From NCBI RefSeq assembly GCF_016919385.1, contig NZ_CP070351.1, positions 744,001-808,000 of the forward strand: a DNA stretch of 64,000 bases, in the 5' to 3' direction. The notes below the pieces were generated by a model. That model worked only from the letters and a program-made list of their open reading frames with translations. It made no database searches and had not been told where the DNA came from. This document shows, piece by piece, positions 54,056 through 63,338 of this stretch (the first letter of the stretch is position 1; every line of letters starts with the position of its first letter). Source of the stretch: Gordonia sp. PDNC005 (GTDB taxonomy: Bacteria; Actinomycetota; Actinomycetes; Mycobacteriales; Mycobacteriaceae). A program made the position numbers and the translations under genes.

Positions 54056-55918
54056 ATGTGCGGAATCGTTGGATACGTGGGCTCGCGTCCCGCGCTGGAC
54101 ATCGTCGTCGACGCCCTGAGGCGCATGGAGTACCGCGGATACGACTCCGCAGGTGTTGCCATCCTCGACGGTGAAGGCGGCCTGACGGTCGAGAAGAAGG
54201 CCGGTCGCCTCGAGAATCTCGACAAGCAGATCGCCGAGGTGGGACCCGACGCGCTCACCGGCACGACCGGCATGGGCCACACCCGGTGGGCCACGCACGG
54301 CCAGCCGACCGACCGCAACGCGCACCCGCACGTGAGCCACGACGGCAAACTCGCCGTCGTCCACAACGGCATCATCGAGAACTACGCGCCGCTGCGCGCC
54401 GAACTCGAAGACTCCGGCATCGAGTTCTCCTCCGACACCGACACCGAGACCGCCGTCCACCTGCTCGAACGCGAGTACAACTCGGGTGAGCACGCAGGCG
54501 ACTTCGTGGCGGCCGCCTACTCGACGCTGCGCCGCCTCGAAGGTGCGTTCACGCTGGTCTTCACCCATTCCGATCACCCGGACACGATCGTCGCCGCACG
54601 CCGATCCACCCCGCTCGTGGTCGGTGTCGGCGACGGCGAGATGTTCCTCGCGTCCGATGTGACCGCATTCATCGAGCACACCCGCGAGGCCGTTGAACTC
54701 GGCCAGGACGAGGTCGTGGTGATCACCGCCGACAGCTATGCCGTCACCGACTTCGACGGAAACGTCACCGGCGGCACCCCGTTCCACATCGACTGGGACC
54801 TCGCCGCCGCCGAGAAGGGCGGCTACGACTACTTCATGCTCAAGGAGATCGCCGAGCAGCCCGCAGCGCTCTCGGACACCCTCCTCGGACACCTGCAGAA
54901 CGGTCGCATCGTGCTCGACGAGCAGCGGCTCTCCGATCAGGACCTCCGCGACGTGGACAAGGTGTTCGTCGTCGCATGCGGCACCGCGTACCACGCGGGC
55001 ATGATCGCGAAGTACGCCATCGAGCACTGGACCCGTCTGCCCGTCGAGGTGGAACTGGCGAGCGAGTTCCGCTACCGCGACCCGGTGCTCGACCGGTCGA
55101 CGCTGGTGGTCGCCATCAGCCAGTCCGGCGAGACCGCCGACACCCTCGAAGCCGTGCGCCACGCCAAGGACCAGAAGGCGCGCGTTCTCGCGATCTGCAA
55201 CACCAACGGTGCACAGATCCCACGTGAGTCCGACGCCGTCCTGTACACCCATGCGGGTCCGGAGATCGGTGTCGCATCGACCAAGTGCTTCCTCGCGCAG
55301 ATCGCCGCCGCCTACATGGTCGGCCTTGCGCTCGCACAGGCTGTCGGCACCAAGTACCAGGACGAAGTGGTTCGCGAATTCGAGGCGCTCGAGCAGATCC
55401 CGGCGGCTGTCGAGAAAGTGCTCGAGCAGATGGAACCGGTGCGTGACCTGGCGCGTTCGTTCGCATCGTCCGACACCGTCCTGTTCCTCGGCCGCCATGT
55501 CGGATACCCGGTGGCCCTCGAGGGTGCGCTCAAGCTCAAGGAACTCGCCTACATCCACGCCGAGGGCTTCGCGGCAGGCGAGCTCAAGCACGGCCCGATC
55601 GCTCTCATCGAGGACGGTCTGCCGGTGATCATCGTGATGCCGTCGCCCACCGGCCGGGCGCTGCTGCATTCGAAGATGGTCAGCAACATCCGGGAGATCC
55701 AGGCGCGCGGTGCGACGACGATCGTCATCGCCGAACCCGACGACACCGCCGCCGCCGCCGTCGCCGATCACCTGATCCCGATCCCGCCGACGCCGACGCT
55801 GCTGCAGCCGCTCGTCTCGACGGTCCCGCTGCAGGTGTTCGCGGCGACTGTCGCGCAGGCGCGCGGGTACGACGTCGACAAGCCGCGTAACCTCGCCAAG
55901 TCGGTCACCGTCGAATAG
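54056..55918 (+). CDS. glmS: Glutamine-fructose-6-phosphate aminotransferase (isomerizing)
   Basis: A 620-residue GlmS. The class II glutaminase domain starts with the nucleophile Cys2 (MCGIVGYVGSRPALD) and has GHTRWATHGQPTDRNAHPH; two SIS domains follow with VVACGTAYHAGMIAKY, ISQSGETADTLEAVRHAK and the C-terminal KSVTVE end. It makes glucosamine 6-phosphate from fructose 6-phosphate and glutamine, feeding glmM. No glmS ribozyme is evident upstream. The next gene begins 12 bp after the stop. Confidence 0.97.
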   Translation: MCGIVGYVGSRPALDIVVDALRRMEYRGYDSAGVAILDGEGGLTVEKKAGRLENLDKQIAEVGPDALTGTTGMGHTRWATHGQPTDRNAHPHVSHDGKLAVVHNGIIENYAPLRAELEDSGIEFSSDTDTETAVHLLEREYNSGEHAGDFVAAAYSTLRRLEGAFTLVFTHSDHPDTIVAARRSTPLVVGVGDGEMFLASDVTAFIEHTREAVELGQDEVVVITADSYAVTDFDGNVTGGTPFHIDWDLAAAEKGGYDYFMLKEIAEQPAALSDTLLGHLQNGRIVLDEQRLSDQDLRDVDKVFVVACGTAYHAGMIAKYAIEHWTRLPVEVELASEFRYRDPVLDRSTLVVAISQSGETADTLEAVRHAKDQKARVLAICNTNGAQIPRESDAVLYTHAGPEIGVASTKCFLAQIAAAYMVGLALAQAVGTKYQDEVVREFEALEQIPAAVEKVLEQMEPVRDLARSFASSDTVLFLGRHVGYPVALEGALKLKELAYIHAEGFAAGELKHGPIALIEDGLPVIIVMPSPTGRALLHSKMVSNIREIQARGATTIVIAEPDDTAAAAVADHLIPIPPTPTLLQPLVSTVPLQVFAATVAQARGYDVDKPRNLAKSVTVE

Positions 55919-55930
55919 GGCGTCTCCGCC

Positions 55931-57403
55931 GTGATCGCCTACTACAGGTCTGACGACATCAGATCAGCCGAGCAGGCCACGGCCGGATGGGCCGACGGCG
56001 CCCTGATGGCGCGGGCTGCTCACGCTGTCGCGTCGACGATCCTCGCCGAGCTCCGGCTGAGGACGGGCGCCGTGTACGGGCGGACCGTGGTCCTGCTCGT
56101 CGGCGCGGGAGACAACGGCGGCGACGCGTTGTACGCCGCGCGTCACCTGCGTGCGCGGGGTGTTCGGGTACTGGCGATTCGCACGTCGAGCCGAGTCCAT
56201 GACGCGGGTCTCGCCGACTTCCTCAGTGTCGGCGGCCGAGTCGTCGAACATCTGCCGGAACAGGTTCATCTCGCAGTCGACGCGGTGGTTGGGCTCGGGG
56301 GCCGCGGTCCGCTGCGTGAACCCGCTGCCGGACTGGTCGCCGACCTGGCGGCGCGTCACATTCCGATCGTCGCGGTCGACCTGCCGTCCGGCATCGACGC
56401 CGACACCGGCGTCGCCGGAGAGCCCTCGGTGAAAGCCGACGTGTCCGTGACGTTCGGCGTGCACCGCATCGCGCATCTCCTCGCCGCACCGAACTGCGGC
56501 CGGATCGTGGTGGCCGACATCAACATCACGCCATCCGGCGGGTGGGACGAGCCTGCGGTGACCAGTCCGAGTGACGCGGAGGTCGCAGATCTGTGGCCGC
56601 TTCCCGGGCCGGACGACGACAAGTACAGCCAGGGCGTAGTCGGAGTGATCGCGGGGTCGGCCAGGTATCCGGGTGCCGCCGTCTTGTGCACCGGCGCTGC
56701 GATCGCGGCGAGTTCGGGGATGACCCGGTACGTCGGGCCCGCAGTGGACGAGGTCTTGGCGCGCACACCGGAAGCGGTCGCGGTGACCGACATCAGCGCC
56801 GCCGGACGTGTCCAGGCATGGGTTGTGGGCCCCGGATACGGCACAGACGCGCACAGCATAGAACTGCTGGAACGTGTTCTCGATCACGACGTGCCGGTGC
56901 TTGTCGACGCCGACGCACTCACGGTCCTGGCTGCGCACGAACACGTTCGGGACGTCGTTCGGGAGCGCACGGCGCCCACGCTTCTCACCCCTCATGCAGG
57001 GGAGTTCGTCCGAATCGCGACCGCCGCCGGTAGTGACGCGGCCGAGCTCATCACCACCGATCGGCTCGCGGCGGTACGTCGTCTCGCCGCCGATCTGGAT
57101 GCGTCTGTGCTGCTCAAGGGGCGGGCGACACTGGTGTCCGATCCAGATGGAACCACTGGAGGCACCGAAGCGGGCTCGTCGTGGGCGGCGACCGCCGGGT
57201 CGGGTGACGTTCTCGCAGGCATCATCGGCGCACTCCTCGCCGCGGGTGTCGATCCGCGGGCCGCGGGTGTCGCCGGAGCACGTGTTCACGCTCGTGCAGC
57301 GGCGCACGCCAGTGGGGGAGCGCCGATCGGTGCGTCGGAGCTGGCCGCGGCGGTCCGTCCGGCTCTGCGTGAACTCATGCGTTTGCGACAATGGACTCGA
57401 TGA
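55931..57403 (+). CDS. nnr: Bifunctional NAD(P)HX epimerase / ADP-dependent dehydratase
   Basis: A 490-residue fusion that repairs hydrated NADH and NADPH. The N-terminal YjeF_N epimerase (about 1-210) has VVLLVGAGDNGGDALYAARH and VDLPSGIDADTG; the C-terminal ribokinase-like dehydratase (about 220-485) has VGVIAGSARYPGAAVL, VVGPGYGTD, LLTPHAGEF and WAATAGSGDVLAGIIGALLA. GTG start; its stop overlaps the alr start by ATGA. The setting between glmS and alr is that of Rv3433c. Confidence 0.93.
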   Translation: MIAYYRSDDIRSAEQATAGWADGALMARAAHAVASTILAELRLRTGAVYGRTVVLLVGAGDNGGDALYAARHLRARGVRVLAIRTSSRVHDAGLADFLSVGGRVVEHLPEQVHLAVDAVVGLGGRGPLREPAAGLVADLAARHIPIVAVDLPSGIDADTGVAGEPSVKADVSVTFGVHRIAHLLAAPNCGRIVVADINITPSGGWDEPAVTSPSDAEVADLWPLPGPDDDKYSQGVVGVIAGSARYPGAAVLCTGAAIAASSGMTRYVGPAVDEVLARTPEAVAVTDISAAGRVQAWVVGPGYGTDAHSIELLERVLDHDVPVLVDADALTVLAAHEHVRDVVRERTAPTLLTPHAGEFVRIATAAGSDAAELITTDRLAAVRRLAADLDASVLLKGRATLVSDPDGTTGGTEAGSSWAATAGSGDVLAGIIGALLAAGVDPRAAGVAGARVHARAAAHASGGAPIGASELAAAVRPALRELMRLRQWTR

Positions 57404-58560
57404 CAACCGCCAATCTGATCGCCACCGTCGACCTCGACGCCATCGCGCACAACGTCGGGGTACTCGGCGAACGCTCGGGCGCCGGGGTGATCGCCGTGGT
57501 CAAGGCCGACGGATACGGTCACGGTGCGGTGCCCGTCGCGAAAGCAGCATTGGCCGCCGGAGCCGCCGCCATCGGAACCGCAAGCATCCGCGAGGCGCGT
57601 GAACTCCGCGCAGGCGGCGTCGACGGTCACGTGATGGCGTGGCTGCATCGGCCCGACTCCGACTTCGCAGGCGCCGTCGCGGACCGGCTCGACATCGGCA
57701 TCAGTTCACCCCGACAACTCGACGCGGTCGTGGCCGCGGCACGTGCTGCCGGCACGACGGCCACAGTCACCGTCAAGGTCGACACCGGTTTGGCGCGCAG
57801 CGGCGTCGCCGCCGAGGAATGGGACGCCGCCGCGTCCGCCGTCGCGGCGGCCGTCGCCGAGGGCGCGGTGGAACTGAGCGGCGTCATGTGCCACCTCGTA
57901 TTCGGCGACGAGCCCGACAACCCGTTCAACGACGCACAGGCCGAGCGGCTCGACGTCGCCGTCGCCGACCTCACCCGCCGAGGAGCCCCACCGAGGATCG
58001 TGCACATGGCGAACTCGCCCGCAGCGCTGGCTCGACCCGATCTGGCTCGTGACCTCGTCCGACCGGGCATCGCGGTCTACGGCTACTCGCCGATCCCGTC
58101 GATGGGCGATTTTGGTCTCGTCCCCGCGATGACCCTCGAAACGCAGGTCTCACTGGTCAAGAAGGCCCAACAGGGCCAGGGTGTGTCGTACAGCCACACC
58201 TGGCATGCGCCGGCCGGCACCGTCCTCGGAGTGATTCCGGCAGGCTACGCCGACGGTGTGCCGCGTTCGCTGTCCGGCCGCCTGCAGGTGCACATCGGGG
58301 ACCGACTGTTCCCGAACGTCGGCCGGATCTGCATGGACCAGTTCGTGGTCGACCTCGGCCCGGACGGCGGAGGCGTCGCCGAAGGCGACCGCGCAGTGCT
58401 CTTCGGTCCGGCGTCTGCGGCACCGGGCGAACGGGTTCCCACCGCTACGGACTGGGCTGACGCCCTCGGCACCATCGACTATGAGATCGTCTCGCGCATC
58501 GGCTCGCGACCGGAACGCCGCTATGTCGGCGGGCCGTTCGGACAACCTCAGGAGGGCTGA
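57400..58560 (+). CDS. alr: Alanine racemase
   Basis: A 386-residue PLP enzyme that makes D-alanine for peptidoglycan. The PLP lysine is in VIAVVKADGYGHGAVPVA (about residue 36); the catalytic Tyr lies in QGVSYSHTW (about 263); VGRICMDQFVVDLG is the second-monomer segment. ATG at 57400 overlaps the upstream stop; ATG at 57391 is an alternative that adds three residues. The hydrolase gene follows after 1 bp. Confidence 0.96.
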   Translation: MTTANLIATVDLDAIAHNVGVLGERSGAGVIAVVKADGYGHGAVPVAKAALAAGAAAIGTASIREARELRAGGVDGHVMAWLHRPDSDFAGAVADRLDIGISSPRQLDAVVAAARAAGTTATVTVKVDTGLARSGVAAEEWDAAASAVAAAVAEGAVELSGVMCHLVFGDEPDNPFNDAQAERLDVAVADLTRRGAPPRIVHMANSPAALARPDLARDLVRPGIAVYGYSPIPSMGDFGLVPAMTLETQVSLVKKAQQGQGVSYSHTWHAPAGTVLGVIPAGYADGVPRSLSGRLQVHIGDRLFPNVGRICMDQFVVDLGPDGGGVAEGDRAVLFGPASAAPGERVPTATDWADALGTIDYEIVSRIGSRPERRYVGGPFGQPQEG

Positions 58561-58561
58561 C

Positions 58562-59755
58562 ATGGCGCAGCGAAAGGTCTTCAAGCGGAAACCCAAGACC
58601 GCCAAGCGGACGCCCGCGTGGCGGTCCGGGCTGACCCAGGTCGGCTCCCTCGGAGCAGAGGCTGCGGGCGGTGTGATGCGGCGACGTCGGACACGGAAAG
58701 TGATCGGCGGCGTCGACCCGAACGAGCACATCGACTTCAAGCAGATCTACCGCGACGAGTCGTCGACCGTCACCGCGGACGACGGAGTGGCCCTTGCTGT
58801 TCGGTCGTTCGTGACCGGCCCGGACACGGACGACGGGCAGCCGTGGGGCCGGACCTCCACACCAGAGCTCACCGTGATCTTCGTCCACGGCTTCACCCTG
58901 CGGATGGCCTCGTGGCACTTCCAGCGGTACGCGCTCGCGCAGCGGTGGTCCGACCGCCGCATCAAGATGGTGTTCTACGACCAGCGCGGGCACGGCGCCA
59001 GCGATCTGTCGGCGGCGGAGACCTCCACGATGGCGCAGCTCGGCGACGATCTCGCAGCCGTCATCCGAACCATGGCGACCACCGGACCGGTTGTTCTCGT
59101 CGGCCATTCGATGGGCGGCATGTCGATCATGTCCCTCGCTCGGCGGCACCCGAGGCTGTTCGGTCACGGCGGACGGATCGCCGGTGTCGGGCTCGTCTCG
59201 ACCGCGGCGCGCGGCATCACCGAGGCCGGCCTCGGTGAAGGGTTGAACAACCCGATCGTCGACGCGCTGGGCCTGTCGGTCCGGTACGTTCCCCGCGCGG
59301 TGCAGGCCGGCCGCGGCATCACCCGCCGGGTGGTGGAGCCGGTGCTGGTGGCGGCGAGCTTCGGGCCGGAATATCACAGTCCAGCCGCAGGTCGCGCCGT
59401 CGAATCGATGATTCAGAACACGCACATCGCGACGATGGTCAACTTTCTCAAGGTCCTCGAGAGTCACGACGAAGTGACGGCGCTGCCGGTGATCGCTCGG
59501 GTCCCGTCTGTTGTCATGTGCGGCGACGCCGATCGCCTCACGCCGCTGGCGAACTCGGTGGCCATGTACTCAGAGCTCGGGCAGGATTCGCGGTTGATCG
59601 TCGCCGAGGGCTGCGGGCACATGCTGCCTATGGAGTACCCGGAGCTTGTCACCGACGGCATCGAGGATCTCGTCAACCGCTCAAGGGTCGCGCTCGGCCG
59701 CCCGGTGATGCCGTGGCGCACGGCACGCCGCGACGAGATCAGGTCGCGGCCGTGA
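58562..59755 (+). CDS. Alpha/beta hydrolase next to alr
   Basis: A 397-residue hydrolase. A basic N-terminus (AQRKVFKRKPKTAKRTPAWR) precedes a canonical domain: oxyanion HGFTLRMASW (about 108), nucleophile VLVGHSMGGMSIMS (about 182), Asp in VVMCGDADRLTPLANS and His in EGCGHMLPMEYP. The fold suits lipase, esterase or haloperoxidase-type chemistry; the substrate is unknown. The insertion of about 80 residues between the nucleophile and the acid forms a helical cap. The stop overlaps the tsaE start by GTGA. Confidence 0.9.
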   Translation: MAQRKVFKRKPKTAKRTPAWRSGLTQVGSLGAEAAGGVMRRRRTRKVIGGVDPNEHIDFKQIYRDESSTVTADDGVALAVRSFVTGPDTDDGQPWGRTSTPELTVIFVHGFTLRMASWHFQRYALAQRWSDRRIKMVFYDQRGHGASDLSAAETSTMAQLGDDLAAVIRTMATTGPVVLVGHSMGGMSIMSLARRHPRLFGHGGRIAGVGLVSTAARGITEAGLGEGLNNPIVDALGLSVRYVPRAVQAGRGITRRVVEPVLVAASFGPEYHSPAAGRAVESMIQNTHIATMVNFLKVLESHDEVTALPVIARVPSVVMCGDADRLTPLANSVAMYSELGQDSRLIVAEGCGHMLPMEYPELVTDGIEDLVNRSRVALGRPVMPWRTARRDEIRSRP

Positions 59756-60243
59756 GCGCGCAGCGCCATGCAGGGGGACATCGGCTCGGGGGACGCCGGG
59801 ACCTGCCCGACACCGCCGACACCGAAGCTCTCGGACGAGAACTGGCCGCCGGCCTCCGCGCGGGCGACCTGGTGATTCTCGACGGACCTCTCGGTGCAGG
59901 CAAGACCGCGCTGACCCGAGGCATCGGCGCCGGACTCGGAGTTGTCGGACGCGTGTCGTCGCCGACGTTCATCATCGCCCGACAGCACGCACCAGGTGCC
60001 ACCGGACAGCCCGGAATGGTGCATGTCGACGCCTATCGGCTGGCCGACGCGAACGGGACGGCGACCCTGGACGACCTCGACGCACTGGATCTCGACACCG
60101 ACCTGACCGACAGCGTGGTCGTCGTCGAATGGGGTGAAGGCGTCGCGGAGCGTCTCGCCGACGAACATCTCCTGGTGCGACTGCGCCGCGACGACGAGAC
60201 CGAGACACGGCACGCCGTGTGGGAGTGGGTGAGCACCACATGA
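59752..60243 (+). CDS. tsaE: tRNA threonylcarbamoyladenosine ATPase TsaE
   Basis: A 163-residue P-loop protein. Walker A LDGPLGAGKTALTRGIG (about 44-60), the switch SSPTFIIARQH, HVDAYRLAD and VVEWGEGVAERL are typical of TsaE/YjeE. It helps TsaB-TsaD turn over in the t6A37 modification of ANN-decoding tRNAs. The N-terminal 20 residues are longer than usual. It overlaps the hydrolase gene and tsaB by 4 nt each. Confidence 0.94.
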   Translation: MSAQRHAGGHRLGGRRDLPDTADTEALGRELAAGLRAGDLVILDGPLGAGKTALTRGIGAGLGVVGRVSSPTFIIARQHAPGATGQPGMVHVDAYRLADANGTATLDDLDALDLDTDLTDSVVVVEWGEGVAERLADEHLLVRLRRDDETETRHAVWEWVSTT

Positions 60244-61001
60244 CGACTGCAGGCGATCCGGTGAGAGTGCTGGCGATCGACACGGCCACCGAAGCGGTGG
60301 TGACCGGTGTCGTCAGCGTCGCGGGCGACACGATCACGACGCTCGCCGAACGCTCGATAACCGAGAACCGGCGGCACGCCGAGATCCTGACCACCCTCAT
60401 CCGTGAGGTGCTCGACGAAGCAGGACTTGCCGGAAGCGACCTCGACGCGGTCGTCGTCGGTGCGGGCCCGGGCCCGTTCACCGGGCTGCGCGTCGGTATG
60501 GCGACTGCGTCGGCGTACGCCGACGCGCTCGGACTTCCCGTACACGGCGTGTGCTCCCTCGACGGGATCGCCGTCGACGCCGCCCTCGACGGCGAGACGC
60601 TCGTCGTCACCGATGCGCGCCGACGCGAAGTGTACTGGGCGCGCTACCGCGGAGCCGAGCGGATCGACGGGCCCGGTGTCCTCGCACCCGCCGCACTCGA
60701 GACCGGCGGCGCCACCATCGTCGGGCCGCAACGTCTCCTCGAGACCATCGATCACACCGACTCTCGCGAGCTCATCGCCCCGACGGCCGCAGGTATCGTG
60801 ACGGCCCTTTCTACTCGCCAGCTCGCTCAAGGAGCAGAAGACGAGTCGAAGAGCGAGGCCGACCAGCTCTGCTCCTTGAGCGAGCTGGCGAGTCGAAAGG
60901 CCACGCACGCCCTCGAACCCCTCTACCTGCGCCGTCCGGACGCGGTGGAACTGAAGGATCAGCGCCGGAAGTCGTTGTTGCCGGTGACCGGCGGTGAGTG
61001 A
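60240..61001 (+). CDS. tsaB: TsaB, with an in-frame palindromic-repeat insertion
   Basis: A 253-residue TsaB, an actin-like ASKHA protein that dimerises with TsaD to form t6A. RVLAIDTATEAVVTGVV (about 9-25), ENRRHAEIL and GAGPGPFTGLRVGMATA are conserved. The usual length is about 210-235. About 30 residues from 191 to 220 (beginning STRQLAQGAE, ending SLSELASRK) are coded by an inverted repeat of the class seen at 10.2 kb. After it the normal end resumes: LEPLYLRRPDAVE. The frame is kept, so the protein is probably made. Confidence 0.92.
   Translation: MTTAGDPVRVLAIDTATEAVVTGVVSVAGDTITTLAERSITENRRHAEILTTLIREVLDEAGLAGSDLDAVVVGAGPGPFTGLRVGMATASAYADALGLPVHGVCSLDGIAVDAALDGETLVVTDARRREVYWARYRGAERIDGPGVLAPAALETGGATIVGPQRLLETIDHTDSRELIAPTAAGIVTALSTRQLAQGAEDESKSEADQLCSLSELASRKATHALEPLYLRRPDAVELKDQRRKSLLPVTGGE
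60806..60900. repeat. Inverted palindromic repeat inside tsaB
   Basis: Arms at about 60806-60838 and 60867-60900 are near-perfect inverted copies with the core CTCGCTCAAGGAGCAG and its complement, joined by 28 bp. The same unit lies at 10175-10254 in a non-coding gap. The 90 bp or so they add are a multiple of three and contain no stop in the tsaB frame. Confidence 0.88.
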
Positions 61002-61491
61002 CCTGCCCGTCATCGACGCCCTGACCGAGGAAGACCTGCCGCGATGTGCGGAGTTGGAGGCCGAGATCTTCGCCGATGAGTCACCGTGGCCGCTGAGCGG
61101 CTTCGTCGCCGAACTGCGCGCGCCGCACAACCGATACTTCGCGGCGCGGACCGCGGCGGGAGAACCGGTCGCCGGATACGCGGGCATCAGTGTGCTCGGT
61201 CCCGCGGACGGCCGGGAATGCGAGATCCACACGATCGCCGTCGATCCGGTCCATCGTGGATCTCGCTACGGCTTGGCGCTGCTGGAGACGATGCTGGCGG
61301 TGGCCGACGCGGAGTCGGCGCCGACCTTCCTCGAGGTCCGCACCGACAACCGGCCCGCCATCGACCTGTACGAACGCAGCGGATTCCGCGTCGTCGGAAC
61401 CCGACGCAACTACTATCAGCCGTCCGGTGCCGACGCCTTCACCATGGTGCGGCCCGCCTGCGGCACATCTGACCAGGAGGAACGCCCGTGA
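60994..61491 (+). CDS. rimI: Ribosomal-protein-S18-type N-acetyltransferase RimI
   Basis: A 165-residue [24 protein letters not shown] carries the acetyl-CoA-binding Q/RxxGxG/A-like motif (about residues 74-93), followed by [19 protein letters not shown], the RimI signature. It probably acetylates N-terminal amines of ribosomal or other proteins. GTG start overlaps the tsaB end by 8 nt; its stop overlaps tsaD by 4 nt. The tsaB-rimI-tsaD order is common in actinobacteria. Confidence 0.92.
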   Translation: MSDLPVIDALTEEDLPRCAELEAEIFADESPWPLSGFVAELRAPHNRYFAARTAAGEPVAGYAGISVLGPADGRECEIHTIAVDPVHRGSRYGLALLETMLAVADAESAPTFLEVRTDNRPAIDLYERSGFRVVGTRRNYYQPSGADAFTMVRPACGTSDQEERP

Positions 61492-62516
61492 TCGTGATGG
61501 GCATCGAGAGTTCGTGCGACGAGACCGGCGTCGGTGTCGTCTCATGGGACGGCGAGACCGCCACTCTCCTCGCCGACGAGGTCGCGTCCAGCGTCGACGA
61601 ACACGCCCGCTACGGCGGAGTGGTGCCGGAGGTCGCGTCGCGCGCTCACCTGCAGGCGATGGTCCCGACGATGACGCGTGCGCGTGAGGCGGCGGAGATC
61701 GACCGTCCGGACGCGATCGCAGTGACGATCGGCCCCGGCCTGGCCGGTGCGCTGCTCGTCGGCGTCGCCGCGGCCAAGGCGTATGCACTCGCCTGGGACG
61801 TGCCGCTCTACGCGGTCAATCATCTCGGTGGACACGTCGCGGTCGACACCCTCGAGCACGGCCCCATGCCGTCGTCGGTGGCGCTGCTCGTCTCTGGTGG
61901 GCACACTCATCTCCTCGGCATAGACAGCCTCGATCAGCCGCTCGTCGAGATGGGCACCACCGTCGACGACGCGGCGGGGGAGGCGTTCGACAAGGTTGCG
62001 CGTCTGCTCGACCTCGGATACCCCGGCGGCCCGGCGCTCGACGAGGCGGCGCGAGAGGGCGACCCGACGGCGATCAAGTTTCCGCGCGGCCTCACCGGTC
62101 CGCGCGACGCGCCGTACGACTTCTCGTTCAGCGGCCTGAAGACTGCGGTCGCCCGGTACGTCGAAGGTGAGGTGCGTTCGGGGCGAACGGTGTCGATTCC
62201 GGATGTCGCCGCGTCGTTCCAGGAAGCGGTCGCCGATGTGCTCACGGCGAAAGCCATCCGCGCATGTCGCGAACGCGACGTCTCGACGCTGGTGCTCGGT
62301 GGCGGTGCGACGGCCAACTCGAGGATCCGCTCGCTGGCCGACGAACGGACCGCCGCCGCGGGGATCGAACTCCGTGTCCCGAAGCCTCGCCTGTGCACCG
62401 ACAACGGCGTCATGGTCGCGACCCTCGGCGCGCACGTCATCGGGGGCGGAGCGCCTGCGTCGCCGTTGACCGTGGCCACCGATCCCGGAATGAGCGTCCA
62501 GATCAGCAAGCTGTGA
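61488..62516 (+). CDS. tsaD: tRNA threonylcarbamoyltransferase TsaD
   Basis: A 342-residue ASKHA enzyme that transfers threonylcarbamoyl to A37 of t[19 protein letters not shown] opens the fold; metal-binding histidines are in [12 protein letters not shown] (about 112-118); [10 protein letters not shown] and the late [16 protein letters not shown] complete the active site. The GTG start overlaps rimI. It closes the tsa operon; groES follows with its own control region. Confidence 0.96.
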   Translation: MIVMGIESSCDETGVGVVSWDGETATLLADEVASSVDEHARYGGVVPEVASRAHLQAMVPTMTRAREAAEIDRPDAIAVTIGPGLAGALLVGVAAAKAYALAWDVPLYAVNHLGGHVAVDTLEHGPMPSSVALLVSGGHTHLLGIDSLDQPLVEMGTTVDDAAGEAFDKVARLLDLGYPGGPALDEAAREGDPTAIKFPRGLTGPRDAPYDFSFSGLKTAVARYVEGEVRSGRTVSIPDVAASFQEAVADVLTAKAIRACRERDVSTLVLGGGATANSRIRSLADERTAAAGIELRVPKPRLCTDNGVMVATLGAHVIGGGAPASPLTVATDPGMSVQISKL

Positions 62517-62543
62517 GCGAAACTCCCGCCCGACCTTGATGGT

Positions 62544-62570
62544 TTAGCACTCCCATGGGTAGAGTGCTAG
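62544..62570. promoter_or_regulatory. CIRCE element (HrcA operator) of groES
   Basis: TTAGCACTC (62544-62552), a 9-bp spacer and GAGTGCTAG (62562-62570) match the CIRCE consensus TTAGCACTC-N9-GAGTGCTAA at all but the last base. It lies 105 bp before the groES GTG. HrcA is expected to repress transcription here and release under heat stress. Confidence 0.95.
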
Positions 62571-62675
62571 ATGGCTCTGGTGCACCGTCCACGGCACCCG
62601 CGACGACGCGGACGTGTGCACCGATACAAAGAGCCGCGAACGTTATTCGGTAACACGAAGAGAAGGAATGACATC

Positions 62676-62972
62676 GTGGCGAGCGTGAACATCAAGCCGC
62701 TAGAGGACAAGATCCTGGTGCAGGCCGTTGAGGCCGAGACGACCACCGCTTCCGGTCTGGTCATCCCGGATTCGGCTAAGGAGAAGCCGTCTGAGGGCAA
62801 GGTCATCGCAGTTGGCCCGGGTCGGGTCACCGAAGCCGGCAACCGCGTCCCCGTCGACGTCGCCGAGGGCGACGTCGTTATCTACAGCAAGTACGGCGGC
62901 ACCGAGGTCAAGTACGCAGGCGAGGAGTACCTCATCCTCTCTGCACGCGACATCCTCGCAGTGGTCGGCTGA
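62676..62972 (+). CDS. groES: Co-chaperonin GroES
   Basis: A 98-residue Gro[22 protein letters not shown], the mobile loop [20 protein letters not shown], then [16 protein letters not shown] and [14 protein letters not shown]. It forms the seven-subunit lid of GroEL. GTG start with AGAAGGAATG upstream. A strong terminator 20 nt after the stop and an opposite-strand whiB gene next to it mean that no groEL follows, unlike the groES-groEL1 operon of mycobacteria. Confidence 0.97.
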   Translation: MASVNIKPLEDKILVQAVEAETTTASGLVIPDSAKEKPSEGKVIAVGPGRVTEAGNRVPVDVAEGDVVIYSKYGGTEVKYAGEEYLILSARDILAVVG

Positions 62973-62992
62973 TACAGCCTTCCCGACGCAGC

Positions 62993-63029
62993 AGAACGCC
63001 CCGACCGGATTCCGGTCGGGGCGTTCTTT
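62993..63029 (+). terminator. Rho-independent terminator after groES
   Basis: A perfect 16-bp stem: AGAACGCCCCGACCGG (62993-63008) and its complement (63012-63027) with a 3-nt loop, followed by TTGT. It makes groES a single-gene unit. It can also serve the convergent whiB gene. Confidence 0.93.
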
Positions 63030-63041
63030 GTCTGTGGCCTG

Positions 63042-63338
63042 CTAGCCGGCGAGGCGGCGGGGCGAGCGGCGGCGGAGAAGGTTGCGCTCAGACTCCGTCA
63101 TGCCGCCCCAGATGCCGTACGGTTCGTCGACGCTGAGGGCGTGTGATCGGCACTGGTTGAGGACGGGGCATGCACCGCAGACCTGCTTGGCCCGGCGTTC
63201 GCGCTGAGTGCGTGCCTGGCCTCGTTCGCCTTCGGGATGGAAGAACACAGAGGAGTCGAGTCCGCGGCAGCTGCCGTTCATCTGCCAATCCCAGAAATCG
63301 GAATTGGGTCCAGGCAGGCGGTCGAGCGTGGTGATCAA
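63042..63338 (-). CDS. whiB3: WhiB-family redox-sensing regulator (WhiB3-like)
   Basis: A 98-residue iron-sulfur regulator. The four cluster cysteines are in NGSCRGLDSS (about residue 21), then CGACPVLNQC (about 52, 55, 61). The turn GIWGGMTESERNLLRRR (about 76-92) and the basic tail bind DNA or sigma factor. The TTG at 63338 was chosen: GGGAGAGAAG lies just before it and the first residues then align with LPGPN at the start of WhiB3. An ATG at 63380 lacks a ribosome site. By position it equals Rv3416. Confidence 0.9.
   Translation of the reverse strand: MITTLDRLPGPNSDFWDWQMNGSCRGLDSSVFFHPEGERGQARTQRERRAKQVCGACPVLNQCRSHALSVDEPYGIWGGMTESERNLLRRRSPRRLAG

Noticed and set aside
54047..55771. Long minus-strand frame (about 574 codons) opposite glmS
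   Set aside because: It is a shadow of glmS codon bias. glmS has intact catalytic motifs along its whole length, and the antisense product lacks any recognisable domain.
60240..61001. tsaB as a pseudogene because of the repeat insertion
   Set aside because: The frame is kept, no stop arises, and the conserved C-terminus resumes after it. The coupled starts of rimI and tsaD also depend on translation reaching the end.
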